A DNA stretch of 64,000 nt from CAIYRG01 sp964494505 (lineage in GTDB: Bacteria; Pseudomonadota; Alphaproteobacteria; Micropepsales; Micropepsaceae): positions 1 to 64,000 of the forward strand of contig CAZBRO010000024.1 in assembly GCA_964494505.1 (NCBI GenBank), read 5' to 3'. The position numbers and the translations under genes are program-made. Shown piece by piece: positions 35,336 to 42,447 of the stretch (positions are counted from its first letter, which is position 1; each line of letters opens with the position of its first letter). A model generated the notes under the pieces. That model saw only the letters and a list, made by a program, of their open reading frames with translations, did no database searches and was not told the DNA's origin.

Positions 35336-35931
35336 CAGCCGGAATCCTTGGCTTGCGCACGGGCGAAGGCGGGACGGGCGCTGATGCGGGCCACATAATC
35401 CTTCAGCGTCGCGGTCTCTGGCAGGACGCCGCGGCCCATCAGCAGCGGCAGGCTGCCGCCGAACACGATGTCCACAGCCGAAAATCGATTCCCCAGGAAA
35501 TAGGCCTGCGCCCCCAGCGTACGGTTGAGGTACTCCAGCACTTCATCGAACGGACCCCAGCCGAACATGCCGTAGACGTGCGGGATGTTGAGGAACTTGG
35601 CCGTCAGCGAGGGCTCGAACACACCGCTGTAATAGGACAGCCAGGTCACGTATGGCCCACGCTCCGATGTCCCTATCGCCGCGCCGAGGCCGGCTTCGGG
35701 AAAGGCGTCCGTGAGATAGAGCGCAATGGCGGTCGTCTCGAACACCGGCACGCCGTCATGGAGGATGGCCGGGACTTTGCCGTGCGGATGAGGGTTTTCC
35801 GGATCCCGCTCGCCCGTGCCGTCGCTCCTGCGAATGCCGACCAGCTTGATCTCGTAGGGTTGCCCCAGCTCTTCGAGCAGCCACAGCGTGCGGAAGGAGC
35901 GCGATTTCGGCGCGTGAAAGAGCCTCAGCAT
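35335..35931 (-). CDS. Glutathione S-transferase family protein
   Basis: 198-residue GST. The N-terminal thioredoxin-like domain (MLRLFHAPKSRSFRTLWLLEELG, then HGKVPAILHDGVPVFETTAIALYL) is followed by an all-helical C-terminal domain with FSAVDIVFGGSLPLLMGRGVL. The active-site serine/arginine pair SRSFR near residue 10 is suggestive. The substrate is unknown. The frame is open far upstream but ATG 35931 gives the family N-terminus. A divergent exported-protein gene begins 74 bases away. Confidence 0.88.
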   Translation of the reverse strand: MLRLFHAPKSRSFRTLWLLEELGQPYEIKLVGIRRSDGTGERDPENPHPHGKVPAILHDGVPVFETTAIALYLTDAFPEAGLGAAIGTSERGPYVTWLSYYSGVFEPSLTAKFLNIPHVYGMFGWGPFDEVLEYLNRTLGAQAYFLGNRFSAVDIVFGGSLPLLMGRGVLPETATLKDYVARISARPAFARAQAKDSG

Positions 35932-36004
35932 GGCGTCAGTGTCGCATGCGGGACTTCCGCCCGGCAACTTGCCCTCGCGCCCCATTTTGTTGTCCCATAG
36001 GGAT

Positions 36005-36601
36005 ATGCGAACGGCCGGTTCCGTACTGATCGCCCTTGGCATCCTCGGCTCTCTCTCGCTGCCCGGTTCCTCGGCCGCGCAGCCGCAGGCGCGGCAGAAA
36101 TTCGTCCCCATGAATGCGCAGGTCGAACGCTTCCTGACCGGGCCGTGGGTCAAGACGGCCGCGCCCGCCGACCGCCCTCCGACCGACGCCGAAGTGATTG
36201 CAGCCGCGTCACGTTGCGGTGAATCCATGATCGACGCCAAAGCGCCCGGCAAGGGCATGGATTCGCTGTTCCCGAGCGATGCTGCCGCCCATGGCGACAT
36301 TTCCATGTTTCGCTCGGATGGCGCCTTCATCCTGGCCGAGCGCCAGGAGAGCCCGACCGGAGGGTCTTATCCCTATCCCAAGAAGATGAACGTCAGCGCC
36401 GTCGATGTGCAGGGCCGCATCATCGTGCGGTTCGTCTCCCACGGGTTCTGGACGAACGGGGAATGGATCGACCAGCTCGGCGCGCCGGCGCTGTGGGGCG
36501 ATGCCATGCTCGGCGACCTCGACATCGGCGGTATGGCCAAGCACATGTTCGTGCTGGGCCGGGACAACAACCAGACCACCTATGTGAAGTGCGAGCCCTG
36601 A
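36005..36601 (+). CDS. Exported protein of unknown function
   Basis: 198 residues with a signal peptide (about residues 1-24, MRTAGSVLIALGILGSLSLPG, cut near SSAAQ). The mature part has no motif I recognise: an ACG-type Cys (AASRCGESM) and a C-terminal cysteine (TTYVKCEP) could form a disulfide in the periplasm. ATG 36005 follows AGGGAT and gives a clean signal peptide; the longer open frame does not. The 3' end is ten bases from the convergent TPR gene. Confidence 0.7.
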   Translation: MRTAGSVLIALGILGSLSLPGSSAAQPQARQKFVPMNAQVERFLTGPWVKTAAPADRPPTDAEVIAAASRCGESMIDAKAPGKGMDSLFPSDAAAHGDISMFRSDGAFILAERQESPTGGSYPYPKKMNVSAVDVQGRIIVRFVSHGFWTNGEWIDQLGAPALWGDAMLGDLDIGGMAKHMFVLGRDNNQTTYVKCEP

Positions 36602-36611
36602 ACCATTCGCG

Positions 36612-37331
36612 TCAGGGCAGGCGGCTCAATTCGCGCGTGGCGGTGGCATCGTTGGGATCGAGTCTCAGCGCGCGCTCGAAATCCGATTTGGCGTGGGGAA
36701 GATCGCCTTCCTGAAGATAGGCATTCGCGCGCAAATCCACGGCCGCGGCATTGGATGGATTGAGCCGGATCACGGCGTCGAAATCCTCGATCGCACGATT
36801 AAAATCGCTCTTGGCCTCGTAGGCGAGGCCGCGATAGCCGAGTGCCTCCAGATAATCCGGATCGAGCTCGATGGTCTTGGTGTAGTCCGCGATGGCTGCA
36901 TCGTTGTCGCCTTTCTCGCGATAGGCGGTGGCGCGGCCGTAGAAGGCGTCCGTATGCATGGGATCGAGTTCGACCGCGCGCGTGTAATCCGCGATTGCGC
37001 GGTCGAATTCGCCCCGCGCCATGAAGGCCTCGGCGCGGAAACCGAACACCAGGGTGCGGGTGGGATCGCGGCCTATCGCCTGATCGAAGTCCAGAATCGC
37101 GCGGTCCTGATCGCCGGTGATGCTGAAGGCGGTGCCGCGGCTGGAATAGGCGTCCGCAAGTTCGCGCGCAGTTCCCGTGCCATGCTCGATGATCACGGAG
37201 CAGGCTGCGATGCGGACTTCGGGGTGCGGGTCCCTGCAATATTGGACGATCTGGTCGCCGGTAGGCGCCTGTGCGGAGAGGAAGGCTGAGACGCCGAGCC
37301 CCGCCACGAAGACAAGAATCGGCCGCCGCAT
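36612..37331 (-). CDS. Exported TPR-repeat protein
   Basis: 239 residues. A signal peptide (about 1-20) precedes a short conserved-cysteine segment (YCRDPHPEVRIAACSVII, two Cys). Four to five tetratricopeptide repeats fill the rest, each with the spacing of AIADYTRAVELDPMHTDAFYGRATAYREKGD. TPRs mediate protein contacts, and the N-terminal C-x-C-like segment with TPRs is common in exported alphaproteobacterial proteins of unknown role. GAGGG lies five bases before the ATG. Confidence 0.85.
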   Translation of the reverse strand: MRRPILVFVAGLGVSAFLSAQAPTGDQIVQYCRDPHPEVRIAACSVIIEHGTGTARELADAYSSRGTAFSITGDQDRAILDFDQAIGRDPTRTLVFGFRAEAFMARGEFDRAIADYTRAVELDPMHTDAFYGRATAYREKGDNDAAIADYTKTIELDPDYLEALGYRGLAYEAKSDFNRAIEDFDAVIRLNPSNAAAVDLRANAYLQEGDLPHAKSDFERALRLDPNDATATRELSRLP

Positions 37332-37384
37332 GTCGCGCCCTCGCCAATGTCGCGCCTCAGTCTATGCGCGCCTGCCCTTGAGTG

Positions 37385-37588
37385 CTAGCCGGAGGCGCGC
37401 AACAGCACATGGACGCGCAGCGCGCTCGCGAGGTTGCGGCCTCCGCGCGCCCCGTCGATGCGCGCGATGAGCGCGGCCAGGGCGGCGCCCTCTTCGCGGG
37501 CCTGCGCCTCCAGCGCCGCCCAGAATTCCGGCTCCAGCGCAACGCTGGTACGATGTCCGGCAATGGCGAAGGAGCGTTTCTTGAGCAT
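37385..37588 (-). CDS. Ribbon-helix-helix domain protein
   Basis: 67 residues: MLKKRSFAIAGHRTSVALEPEFW, a helix (AALEAQAREEGAALAALIARID) and a short ASALRVHVLLRASG tail. This matches the RHH_4 type, often found as small stand-alone DNA-binding proteins in alphaproteobacteria. The open frame continues upstream to 37732, but that extension is translated REP repeat (LSLSKHGDN, FDKLTLRQAQGE) and is not credible. Its target is unknown. Confidence 0.75.
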   Translation of the reverse strand: MLKKRSFAIAGHRTSVALEPEFWAALEAQAREEGAALAALIARIDGARGGRNLASALRVHVLLRASG

Positions 37589-37620
37589 GGCAACGATGTC
37601 CTCACCCCGAGCCGGGACAC

Positions 37621-37773
37621 AAATTTCCTCACCCTGAGCTTGTCGAAGGGTGAGCTTGTCGAAGGGCGAGCTGTCGAAGGATGAGACCTGATTGTCCCCA
37701 TGCTTCGACAAGCTCAGCATGAGGAGTAGCAAATTTCCTCACCCTGAGCTTGTCGAAGGGTGAGCTTGTCGAA
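37621..37773. repeat. Tandem REP-like repeat array, left part
   Basis: One complete unit of about 112 bp (37621-37732) starts AAATTTCCTCACCCTGAGC, carries several TTGTCGAAGGGTGAGC motifs, then the inverted arm TTCGACAAGCTCAGCATGAGG and GAGTAGC. A second unit starts at 37733 and is interrupted at 37773 by the mobile element. The array resumes at 40853. Confidence 0.9.
37766..37773. repeat. Target-site duplication, left copy
   Basis: TTGTCGAA directly abuts the left end of the IS element and is repeated exactly at 40853-40860. An 8-bp duplication is the known length for the IS1595 family. Confidence 0.9.
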
Positions 37774-37796
37774 GGCGATGTTATACTTGACAGACC
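37774..37796. repeat. Left terminal inverted repeat
   Basis: GGCGATGTTATACTTGACAG and the next few bases mirror the right end (40830-40852) with a single difference. The stop codon of the last passenger gene lies inside it. Confidence 0.9.
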
Positions 37797-38098
37797 TGGC
37801 GCAATTTGTAGTTCACCCCATCTCCAGCATGAGCGCTTTGCCGCATGATCCGAGTTTCAGCATCTAGAGCTTCTTGCTTCAACCGGCCTTCGTTCATCTC
37901 GCCGTAAGCCATGACGCTTCGAAGAGTTTGCCTTGCAAGGATTTCCCGGTTGTCTTTCACTGCCCAGGCGGCGCGGAGTCGTGCGGCGGTATGGGGATAC
38001 ACGTAAGCCAATTCTGTCAGCCAGCTTGGCCCGTGCGTCATCCCACCCCTAGGCCCATAGGTCCAGGGACCGCCGAATACTAAATCATTTCCCGCCAT
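37781..38098 (-). CDS. Passenger protein of unknown function (105 aa)
   Basis: 105 residues, last gene in the element. I do not recognise a family. The N-terminus is Gly/Trp/Pro-rich (FGGPWTYGPRGGMTHGPSW). A helical centre follows (AARLRAAWAVKDNREILARQTLRSV), then EGRLKQEALDAETRIMRQSAHAG. No membrane segment or signal peptide. ATG 38098 has GGAGAGGG upstream and overlaps the preceding 51-residue gene by 14 bases. The last residues (RQVCQV) and the stop are encoded by the left inverted repeat, so the gene co-evolved with, or was trimmed by, the transposon end. Confidence 0.7.
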   Translation of the reverse strand: MAGNDLVFGGPWTYGPRGGMTHGPSWLTELAYVYPHTAARLRAAWAVKDNREILARQTLRSVMAYGEMNEGRLKQEALDAETRIMRQSAHAGDGVNYKLRQVCQV

Positions 38099-38240
38099 GA
38101 CCCTCTCCCCGGACAACCTTCGCCCTCGCAATCTTCCTCAGATTCTCGTCAAACTTCTCCATATCGGGATCACACTCAAGGCGGCGGGCGACGGAGGCGA
38201 AGTCGTCTGGCTTCTTTGTCTTTTTGGGTTTGGTTGCCAT
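38085..38240 (-). CDS. Small passenger protein (51 aa)
   Basis: 51 residues: a Lys-rich start (MATKPKKTKKPDD) followed by FASVARRLECDPDMEKFDENLRKIAR and a basic tail. No family is recognised with certainty. The short helix with an ECDPD...FDENL pattern resembles small uncharacterised proteins seen next to toxin-antitoxin genes. The ATG overlaps the stop of the PIN gene (TAATG) and the 3' end overlaps the next gene by 14 bases, so it is tightly coupled to the module and probably translated. Confidence 0.65.
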   Translation of the reverse strand: MATKPKKTKKPDDFASVARRLECDPDMEKFDENLRKIARAKVVRGEGHGGK

Positions 38241-38713
38241 TAAAAACCAAGTTCTTCCAGATATTGCTTGCCCGAAATGCAGTCCACATTTCGAGCTTTG
38301 CAAACATACGGTATCTTTGATTTATGCCGTTTCCCAGTAGCCTTTTCATCCGTGACGACCGAAGCGCCGATCACCTTCGCCCCGGCAATAACAAAAGGGT
38401 CAGCCGGGTTTCCCGTGCCTAGCTGATTAATCAGATTGTGCTGTTCCTGAATGATCCTGACCTCCGCAACCGCCATTGCGTCATAAAGGAGCGCATCAGA
38501 AATAACGAATTCCTTCCGGTATAGCTTCACTCTTGCATGGACCTTAGGAAATTGACTCTTTAATTCGTCCCAGACCTGCCGAACGGTTTTCAACCGCCCT
38601 TCGGTGATCTCTTTAATGATAGACGGCCAAAAGTTGTCGGAATCACCAAACTGCGCCGCGAAGTTCACTAGGGCGCAAGTATCAATAAGGCGCGTTTTCT
38701 CATTGCTCGCCAT
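38240..38713 (-). CDS. DUF4411 PIN-domain protein (probable toxin)
   Basis: 157-residue PIN-like nuclease. The acidic metal site is visible: Asp11 (RLIDTCALV), Glu50 (VWDELKSQF), Asp105 (NPADPFVIAGAKV) and Asp122 (VVTDEKATG), with the C-terminal IPYVCKARNVDCISGKQYLEELGF typical of DUF4411. PIN toxins cleave RNA; DUF4411 proteins are commonly paired with HTH-ImmA/IrrE proteins, as here. It overlaps that upstream gene by 14 bases and the downstream 51-residue gene by one base. Toxicity is inferred, not shown. Confidence 0.82.
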   Translation of the reverse strand: MASNEKTRLIDTCALVNFAAQFGDSDNFWPSIIKEITEGRLKTVRQVWDELKSQFPKVHARVKLYRKEFVISDALLYDAMAVAEVRIIQEQHNLINQLGTGNPADPFVIAGAKVIGASVVTDEKATGKRHKSKIPYVCKARNVDCISGKQYLEELGF

Positions 38714-39857
38714 TCACCGCTTCGGCCCTGCGCTTCTCTATAGTTTCGCGAATAGATTTGAAGTTCGATGGGGAAAGATCAAGGACGCGGGAGGCTTCAA
38801 GCGCAGTGATCTGATTCCTCTCCAAACTGCTGAACACAGTCGCTGGTAAGTTATGTCCCGTCCGAGAAACATATGTGTACTTAAATGGAACACGCTCACC
38901 CTTTTTCTTTTTCTTCGGCGTGGGCGGGCTTAGTTTACTGGATATGCGTTTGTAAAACCCACTTTCAGCATGACCGAGCTGCTCCAAGCGCAGCGCCATC
39001 TGAGAGATAGTTACGCACAGCTTTGATGCGGCGTAGGCGATTTCATCAATTGTCGGTTCCCGCTTTTTAAGCGTGCTGATGTCGAACACTGCCTGAATGG
39101 CTTCAGGCGGCATTAAAAATGCTGCCGCAAACCGATTGCAGAATGCCTCAACTGAGTTCTTGTTATTCAGATTTGAAATGCCGGCTTGGCGGATAAGAAG
39201 GTGGGCCAATTCGTGAAACAACGTGAATAGCCGGGCACCGGGAAATTTCTCATTTTGATCAATGACGATAGCAGGAAAATCATTGAAATATATACTTACG
39301 CCACGTGTATCGTCTTGCCCGAACGGTTCTACATAAACTGACACACCCATATTTTCGACAAGAACCCGCCATTTGATAAACGCTTGCTCAGCCGCCATGC
39401 CCATCTGATTGACAATAGAAAAGCCTAGCTGCTTTCTAAAGCTCGCCCCCAGTCTTTCAGGGCTTTCGTTTGTTGAGTGGATTGGAAGATTTGGAGCAAT
39501 AATATCTGCGTCAGTCTCCGCTAGCGTCGCAAGAGATTCCTGTCTCGCCTCTACGACCCTGATGGATGCGATTGTTTCATATGCGAGGGTCACTGAGACG
39601 CCATCGAAAGACCGAAAATCCTTCGGGAGCGGTCTATCTGGCGGCTGAGTTGCACGCAGTAGTGTTGCTTCCGGCAACAGATAGATTTCGCCCATGCGGC
39701 GGAACAAGCCAGCCGTAGGCATCAGTTCTCCAGCTTCGATCTTTTCTATGGTTTCAAAATCACATCCGAGCAAACGCGCCGCATCGCTCACGCTCAAACG
39801 ACTTCGTTTGCGTGCCCAGATTATAACGTCTGCAACAACCGGAATGCGTGTGACCAT
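38700..39857 (-). CDS. HTH plus ImmA/IrrE metallopeptidase (probable antitoxin)
   Basis: 385 residues in two parts. The N-terminal XRE-type helix-turn-helix is at about 12-55 (SRLSVSDAARLLGCDFETIEKIEAGE). The C-terminal zinc peptidase domain has HELAH at 215-219 and a third-ligand region SVEAFCNRFAAAFLMP (Glu237). A Lys-rich linker (PPTPKKKKKGER) leads to a second DNA-binding-like tail (ITALEASRVLDLSPSNFKSIRETI). Such proteins regulate mobile elements or act as antitoxins. Its ATG is two bases after the transposase stop, suggesting translational coupling to transposition. Base composition is visibly more AT-rich than the flanking chromosome. Confidence 0.88.
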   Translation of the reverse strand: MVTRIPVVADVIIWARKRSRLSVSDAARLLGCDFETIEKIEAGELMPTAGLFRRMGEIYLLPEATLLRATQPPDRPLPKDFRSFDGVSVTLAYETIASIRVVEARQESLATLAETDADIIAPNLPIHSTNESPERLGASFRKQLGFSIVNQMGMAAEQAFIKWRVLVENMGVSVYVEPFGQDDTRGVSIYFNDFPAIVIDQNEKFPGARLFTLFHELAHLLIRQAGISNLNNKNSVEAFCNRFAAAFLMPPEAIQAVFDISTLKKREPTIDEIAYAASKLCVTISQMALRLEQLGHAESGFYKRISSKLSPPTPKKKKKGERVPFKYTYVSRTGHNLPATVFSSLERNQITALEASRVLDLSPSNFKSIRETIEKRRAEAVNGEQ

Positions 39858-39859
39858 TC

Positions 39860-40804
39860 CTACGAGTCCAGGTACATCAGCCGCTTTCCTCTCGCATTAC
39901 GCAACGCAGTCTCTGTTCTGCTCTCGTCATTAATACCAAGCGCCAGCCGGTTGTTGTACCGGAAGTCGAACTCGGCCAAATAACGGTGCAAATGTCTTTC
40001 GCCGCAATGCTGATAGATGCCCTTCATGCCGCGTTTGAAGATGCTGAAAAAACCTTCAATCGTATTTGTGTGAGCTTCGCCGCGCCCATATTCTCCGACA
40101 CTGTGCCGAACGACTTGATGGTCCGCAAATTCACGGCCGACTTTGACGTAATGACGGGCCTCGTCAGTCATCAGCCTCGCTTCTCGCGCGACGTTCCTAC
40201 GAACAATCGGGGCGACAATAGCAGTGCTCAGATCATCAACCACCATGGAACGTGCCTGTCCGCTTTCGCGGTCAACCAGTGCAAGAACTTTGTGTTTATG
40301 TTCATAGCCATGGCGGATCGGCCGATCTTTCTTGCGCCCAATAAACGTCTCGTCCACTTCGACGGCGCTGCCAGTCGTACCGAGAGCAACCATTAAGCCG
40401 CCTTCGCGCATTGCTTCGCGCAATCGGTGAGCCATAAACCAGGCGCTCTTCAGCGTGCATCCAAGCGTCCGATGAAGTTGATTGCTGGATACGCCCTTCT
40501 TGCTGGAGCACATCAGGAACGCCGCCTGGAACCATAGGTGAAGCGGTAGATGGCTGTCCTCGAAAATGGTGCCGATGCGCACCGTGAACTTGCCCTTGCA
40601 ATGGTAGCACTTCCAAAGCCCGTGAATGAGCTTGCCTTCCGGGTTCTTCTTGCTCGCCTTTGTGCGCTGATTTTCGAGCTTTCCAAGCCGGTCTAGCGCG
40701 CCGCAGTGCGGGCATACGGGACCCTCCGGCCACATGATCGCTTCAAGGGCCTTGAAGGCTTCCGCCTCGTCGTAGAACCTGGGATTTGTGAATGCGCTTG
40801 CCAT
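39860..40804 (-). CDS. IS1595-family transposase
   Basis: 314-residue ISXO2-like DDE transposase. An N-terminal zinc ribbon (CPHC at 31-34, CYHC at 66-69) is followed by a helix-turn-helix region (SSNQLHRTLGCTLKSAWFMAHRLREAM). Catalytic candidates are Asp151 (AVEVDETFIGRKK), Asp214 (LMTDEARHY) and Glu250 (HTNTIEGFFSIFKRG). The frame is intact, so the element may be active. ATG 40804 has no ribosome site and falls about 7 bases after a predicted -10 box, so the message may be leaderless. Confidence 0.93.
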   Translation of the reverse strand: MASAFTNPRFYDEAEAFKALEAIMWPEGPVCPHCGALDRLGKLENQRTKASKKNPEGKLIHGLWKCYHCKGKFTVRIGTIFEDSHLPLHLWFQAAFLMCSSKKGVSSNQLHRTLGCTLKSAWFMAHRLREAMREGGLMVALGTTGSAVEVDETFIGRKKDRPIRHGYEHKHKVLALVDRESGQARSMVVDDLSTAIVAPIVRRNVAREARLMTDEARHYVKVGREFADHQVVRHSVGEYGRGEAHTNTIEGFFSIFKRGMKGIYQHCGERHLHRYLAEFDFRYNNRLALGINDESRTETALRNARGKRLMYLDS

Positions 40805-40810
40805 GATCTG

Positions 40811-40839
40811 AAGCTACAGCTTGAGACCGGGTCTGTCAA
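40811..40839 (-). promoter_or_regulatory. Promoter formed by the right inverted repeat
   Basis: On the minus strand TTGACA (40839-40834, inside the inverted repeat) and TAGCTT (40816-40811) are 17 bases apart. Transcription would start at about 40804, the first base of the transposase ATG. This is a near-consensus arrangement driving transposase and cargo. Confidence 0.65.
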
Positions 40840-40852
40840 GTATAATATCGCC
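40830..40852. repeat. Right terminal inverted repeat
   Basis: Reverse complement of the left end with a single difference over 23 bases. It contains the TTGACA used as a predicted -35 element. Confidence 0.9.
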
Positions 40853-41040
40853 TTGTCGAAGGGTGAGCTTGTCGAAGGGTGAGACCTGATTGTCCTCATG
40901 CTTCGACAAGCTCAGCATGAGGAGTAGCAAATTTCCTCACCCTGAGCTTGTCGAAGGGTGAGCTTGTCGAAGGGTGAGCTTGTCGAAGGGTGCGCTAGGT
41001 AGCCCTCATGCTTCGACAAGCACAGCATGAGGAGTAATAA
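40853..41040. repeat. Tandem REP-like repeat array, right part
   Basis: This begins with the second target-duplication copy (TTGTCGAA, 40853-40860), completes the second repeat unit to about 40928, then carries a third unit (from AAATTTCCTCACCCTGAGC to GCATGAGGAGTAATAA). The order of TTGTCGAAGG and TTCGACAAGC arms matches the left part, so before insertion there were three tandem units. Confidence 0.9.
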
Positions 41041-41068
41041 AATCGAACGTCGCGGGGAGGATAACGCG

Positions 41069-41380
41069 ATGCAGATTTTCGTCTACATGCTCAGATGCCG
41101 CGATGGCTCCTACTATGTTGGCCTGACGCGGGAGGGATTGGACAGGAGGATCAGTGAGCATCAGGAAGGGCGGTTCCAGGGGTATACGCACGGCCGCCGC
41201 CCGGTTGAACTTGTTTGGGCCGAAGAGTTTCAATGGTTGAAGGATGCAATCGAGTGCGAGCGGCGGCTCAAGGGATGGCGGAGAGAGAAGAAGGAAGCCT
41301 TGATAAAGAGAGATTACGAGGCATTGCGCCCGCTATCCAGAACGGCGAAAACCCCTCATCCTTCGACAAGCTCAGGATGA
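41069..41380 (+). CDS. GIY-YIG endonuclease-like protein
   Basis: 103-residue single-domain GIY-YIG protein of the UPF0213/YhbQ type. The signature is VYMLRCRDGSYYVGLT, followed by the conserved Arg (DRRISEH) and a Glu-containing helix (AIECERRLKGWRREKK). Such proteins may act on damaged or branched DNA, but the role is poorly defined. GGGGAGGA lies eight bases before ATG 41069. The C-terminal residues (HPSTSSG) are encoded by a REP-like repeat, which has replaced the original 3' end. Confidence 0.85.
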   Translation: MQIFVYMLRCRDGSYYVGLTREGLDRRISEHQEGRFQGYTHGRRPVELVWAEEFQWLKDAIECERRLKGWRREKKEALIKRDYEALRPLSRTAKTPHPSTSSG

Positions 41381-41382
41381 GG
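41354..41382. repeat. REP-like palindrome at a gene 3' end
   Basis: CCTCATCCTTCGACAAGC followed by TCAGGATGAGG forms a near-perfect stem with arms CCTCATCCT and AGGATGAGG. It overlaps the last codons and stop of the GIY-YIG gene. A weaker copy (CACCCTTCGACCGGTCCAGG) lies at 41436-41460. Confidence 0.85.
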
Positions 41383-41470
41383 AAGAAAAGAAGCGGTGAC
41401 TGGATGAGAAGCACTTGTGAGCTGCGGGAACCGTCACCCTTCGACCGGTCCAGGATGAGGAAAACGATAG

Positions 41471-42427
41471 ATGCCGTCTGATACGCCTGTCGTTTCGACT
41501 CGCGACGCGCTTGAGTTCTACCGTCGCGGGCGCGTCGAGGAAGCCGAACGCGCCGCCCGCGCAATCCTGGAAGCGCAGCCCTCGAACTTCGACGCGCAGC
41601 ACCTTCTCGGCGTCACGCTTCTGTGGCGGGCTGATTTCGACGGCGCCGAAGCGGCATTCTCCCGCGCGCTTGCCGTCAATCCGCAATCCCGCGAAGCCAA
41701 TCTGCATCACGCCGCGTCGCTTCGCTATCTCAAGCGCAGCGAGGAGTCGCTTCGACGTTACGACGAGATCATTGCGGGGAATTCCCAGATCGGCGAGGCC
41801 CATTACGGGCGCGCCTGCGTGATGATCGATCTCGGCCGCGTCGAAGATGCCTGCCAAAGCTACGCCGCCGCGGCGCGCGTGCTGGAAACCGACGCCGATC
41901 TCTTCAACGATTACGGGATCGCGCTGATGCGGCTTCACCGCTACGAGGAAGCCATCGCCGCCTATGACCGTTCGATTGCGCTCGGGCTGGGCAAACCGCC
42001 GACGCCCACCTATGGCAGGGCCTGGAACAATCGCGGCATCGCGCTGTTCCTCGCCGCCCGGTTCGAGGAATCGGTGGCAAGCTTCAATGCCGCGCTCGCG
42101 GTCGATCCCAATTACATCGAGGCGCTGTATCATCGTGGCGCCGCACTGATGAGCGTATGGGAAACCCAGCAGCAGAACATGAAACTGATTGACGATGCGA
42201 TCGCGAGTTACGACGCGGCGCTGGCGCTGAAACTCGATTTTGCGGAAGCCTTCAACGGACGCGGCATGGCGATGCTGCAGGCCGCGCGCGCAAAGGAGGG
42301 GCTTGCGAGCTTCGACAAGGCGCTGGCGCTGCGGCCCGACTACGAGCCGTCGCAAAAGGGGCGCGAATTGTGCCTGGCGCAGCTCGGGCGCGACGCCGCG
42401 TACGATCCGCTGAAAGTGCAGCTTTAG
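41471..42427 (+). CDS. TPR-repeat protein
   Basis: 318 residues with about seven tetratricopeptide repeats from residue 10 to the end, for example EAAFSRALAVNPQSREANLHHAA and EESVASFNAALAVDPNYIEALYHRGAAL. No signal peptide or catalytic domain, so it is probably a cytoplasmic scaffold. Neighbours give no pathway clue. It is followed after 20 bases by a secreted histidine phosphatase on the same strand. Confidence 0.85.
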   Translation: MPSDTPVVSTRDALEFYRRGRVEEAERAARAILEAQPSNFDAQHLLGVTLLWRADFDGAEAAFSRALAVNPQSREANLHHAASLRYLKRSEESLRRYDEIIAGNSQIGEAHYGRACVMIDLGRVEDACQSYAAAARVLETDADLFNDYGIALMRLHRYEEAIAAYDRSIALGLGKPPTPTYGRAWNNRGIALFLAARFEESVASFNAALAVDPNYIEALYHRGAALMSVWETQQQNMKLIDDAIASYDAALALKLDFAEAFNGRGMAMLQAARAKEGLASFDKALALRPDYEPSQKGRELCLAQLGRDAAYDPLKVQL

Positions 42428-42447
42428 CAACGAAAGGAGCCGCTGCG

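Larger units (their letters stand above)
37774..40852 (-). mobile_element. IS1595-family element with four passenger genes
   Basis: A complete 3,079-bp element. Terminal inverted repeats begin GGCGAT(G/A)TTATACTTGACAG at both ends, identical over 23 bp except one position. Weaker similarity continues to the TGTAG.TTCA box about 40 bp in. It is flanked by the 8-bp direct repeat TTGTCGAA. Genes, all minus strand and nearly overlapping: transposase (40804-39860), HTH-ImmA/IrrE protein, DUF4411 PIN protein, a 51-residue and a 105-residue protein. The ends and duplication are seen directly. The cargo acting as a toxin-antitoxin module is inference from family knowledge. Confidence 0.93.

Noticed and set aside
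37589..37732. N-terminal extension of the RHH gene
   Set aside because: The extension is translated REP repeat; the short start at 37588 gives the normal fold.
37621..41040. Possible CRISPR array
   Set aside because: The repeats are palindromic units of about 112 bp in direct tandem with no unique spacers of uniform length and no cas genes. They are REP-like repeats split by a transposon.
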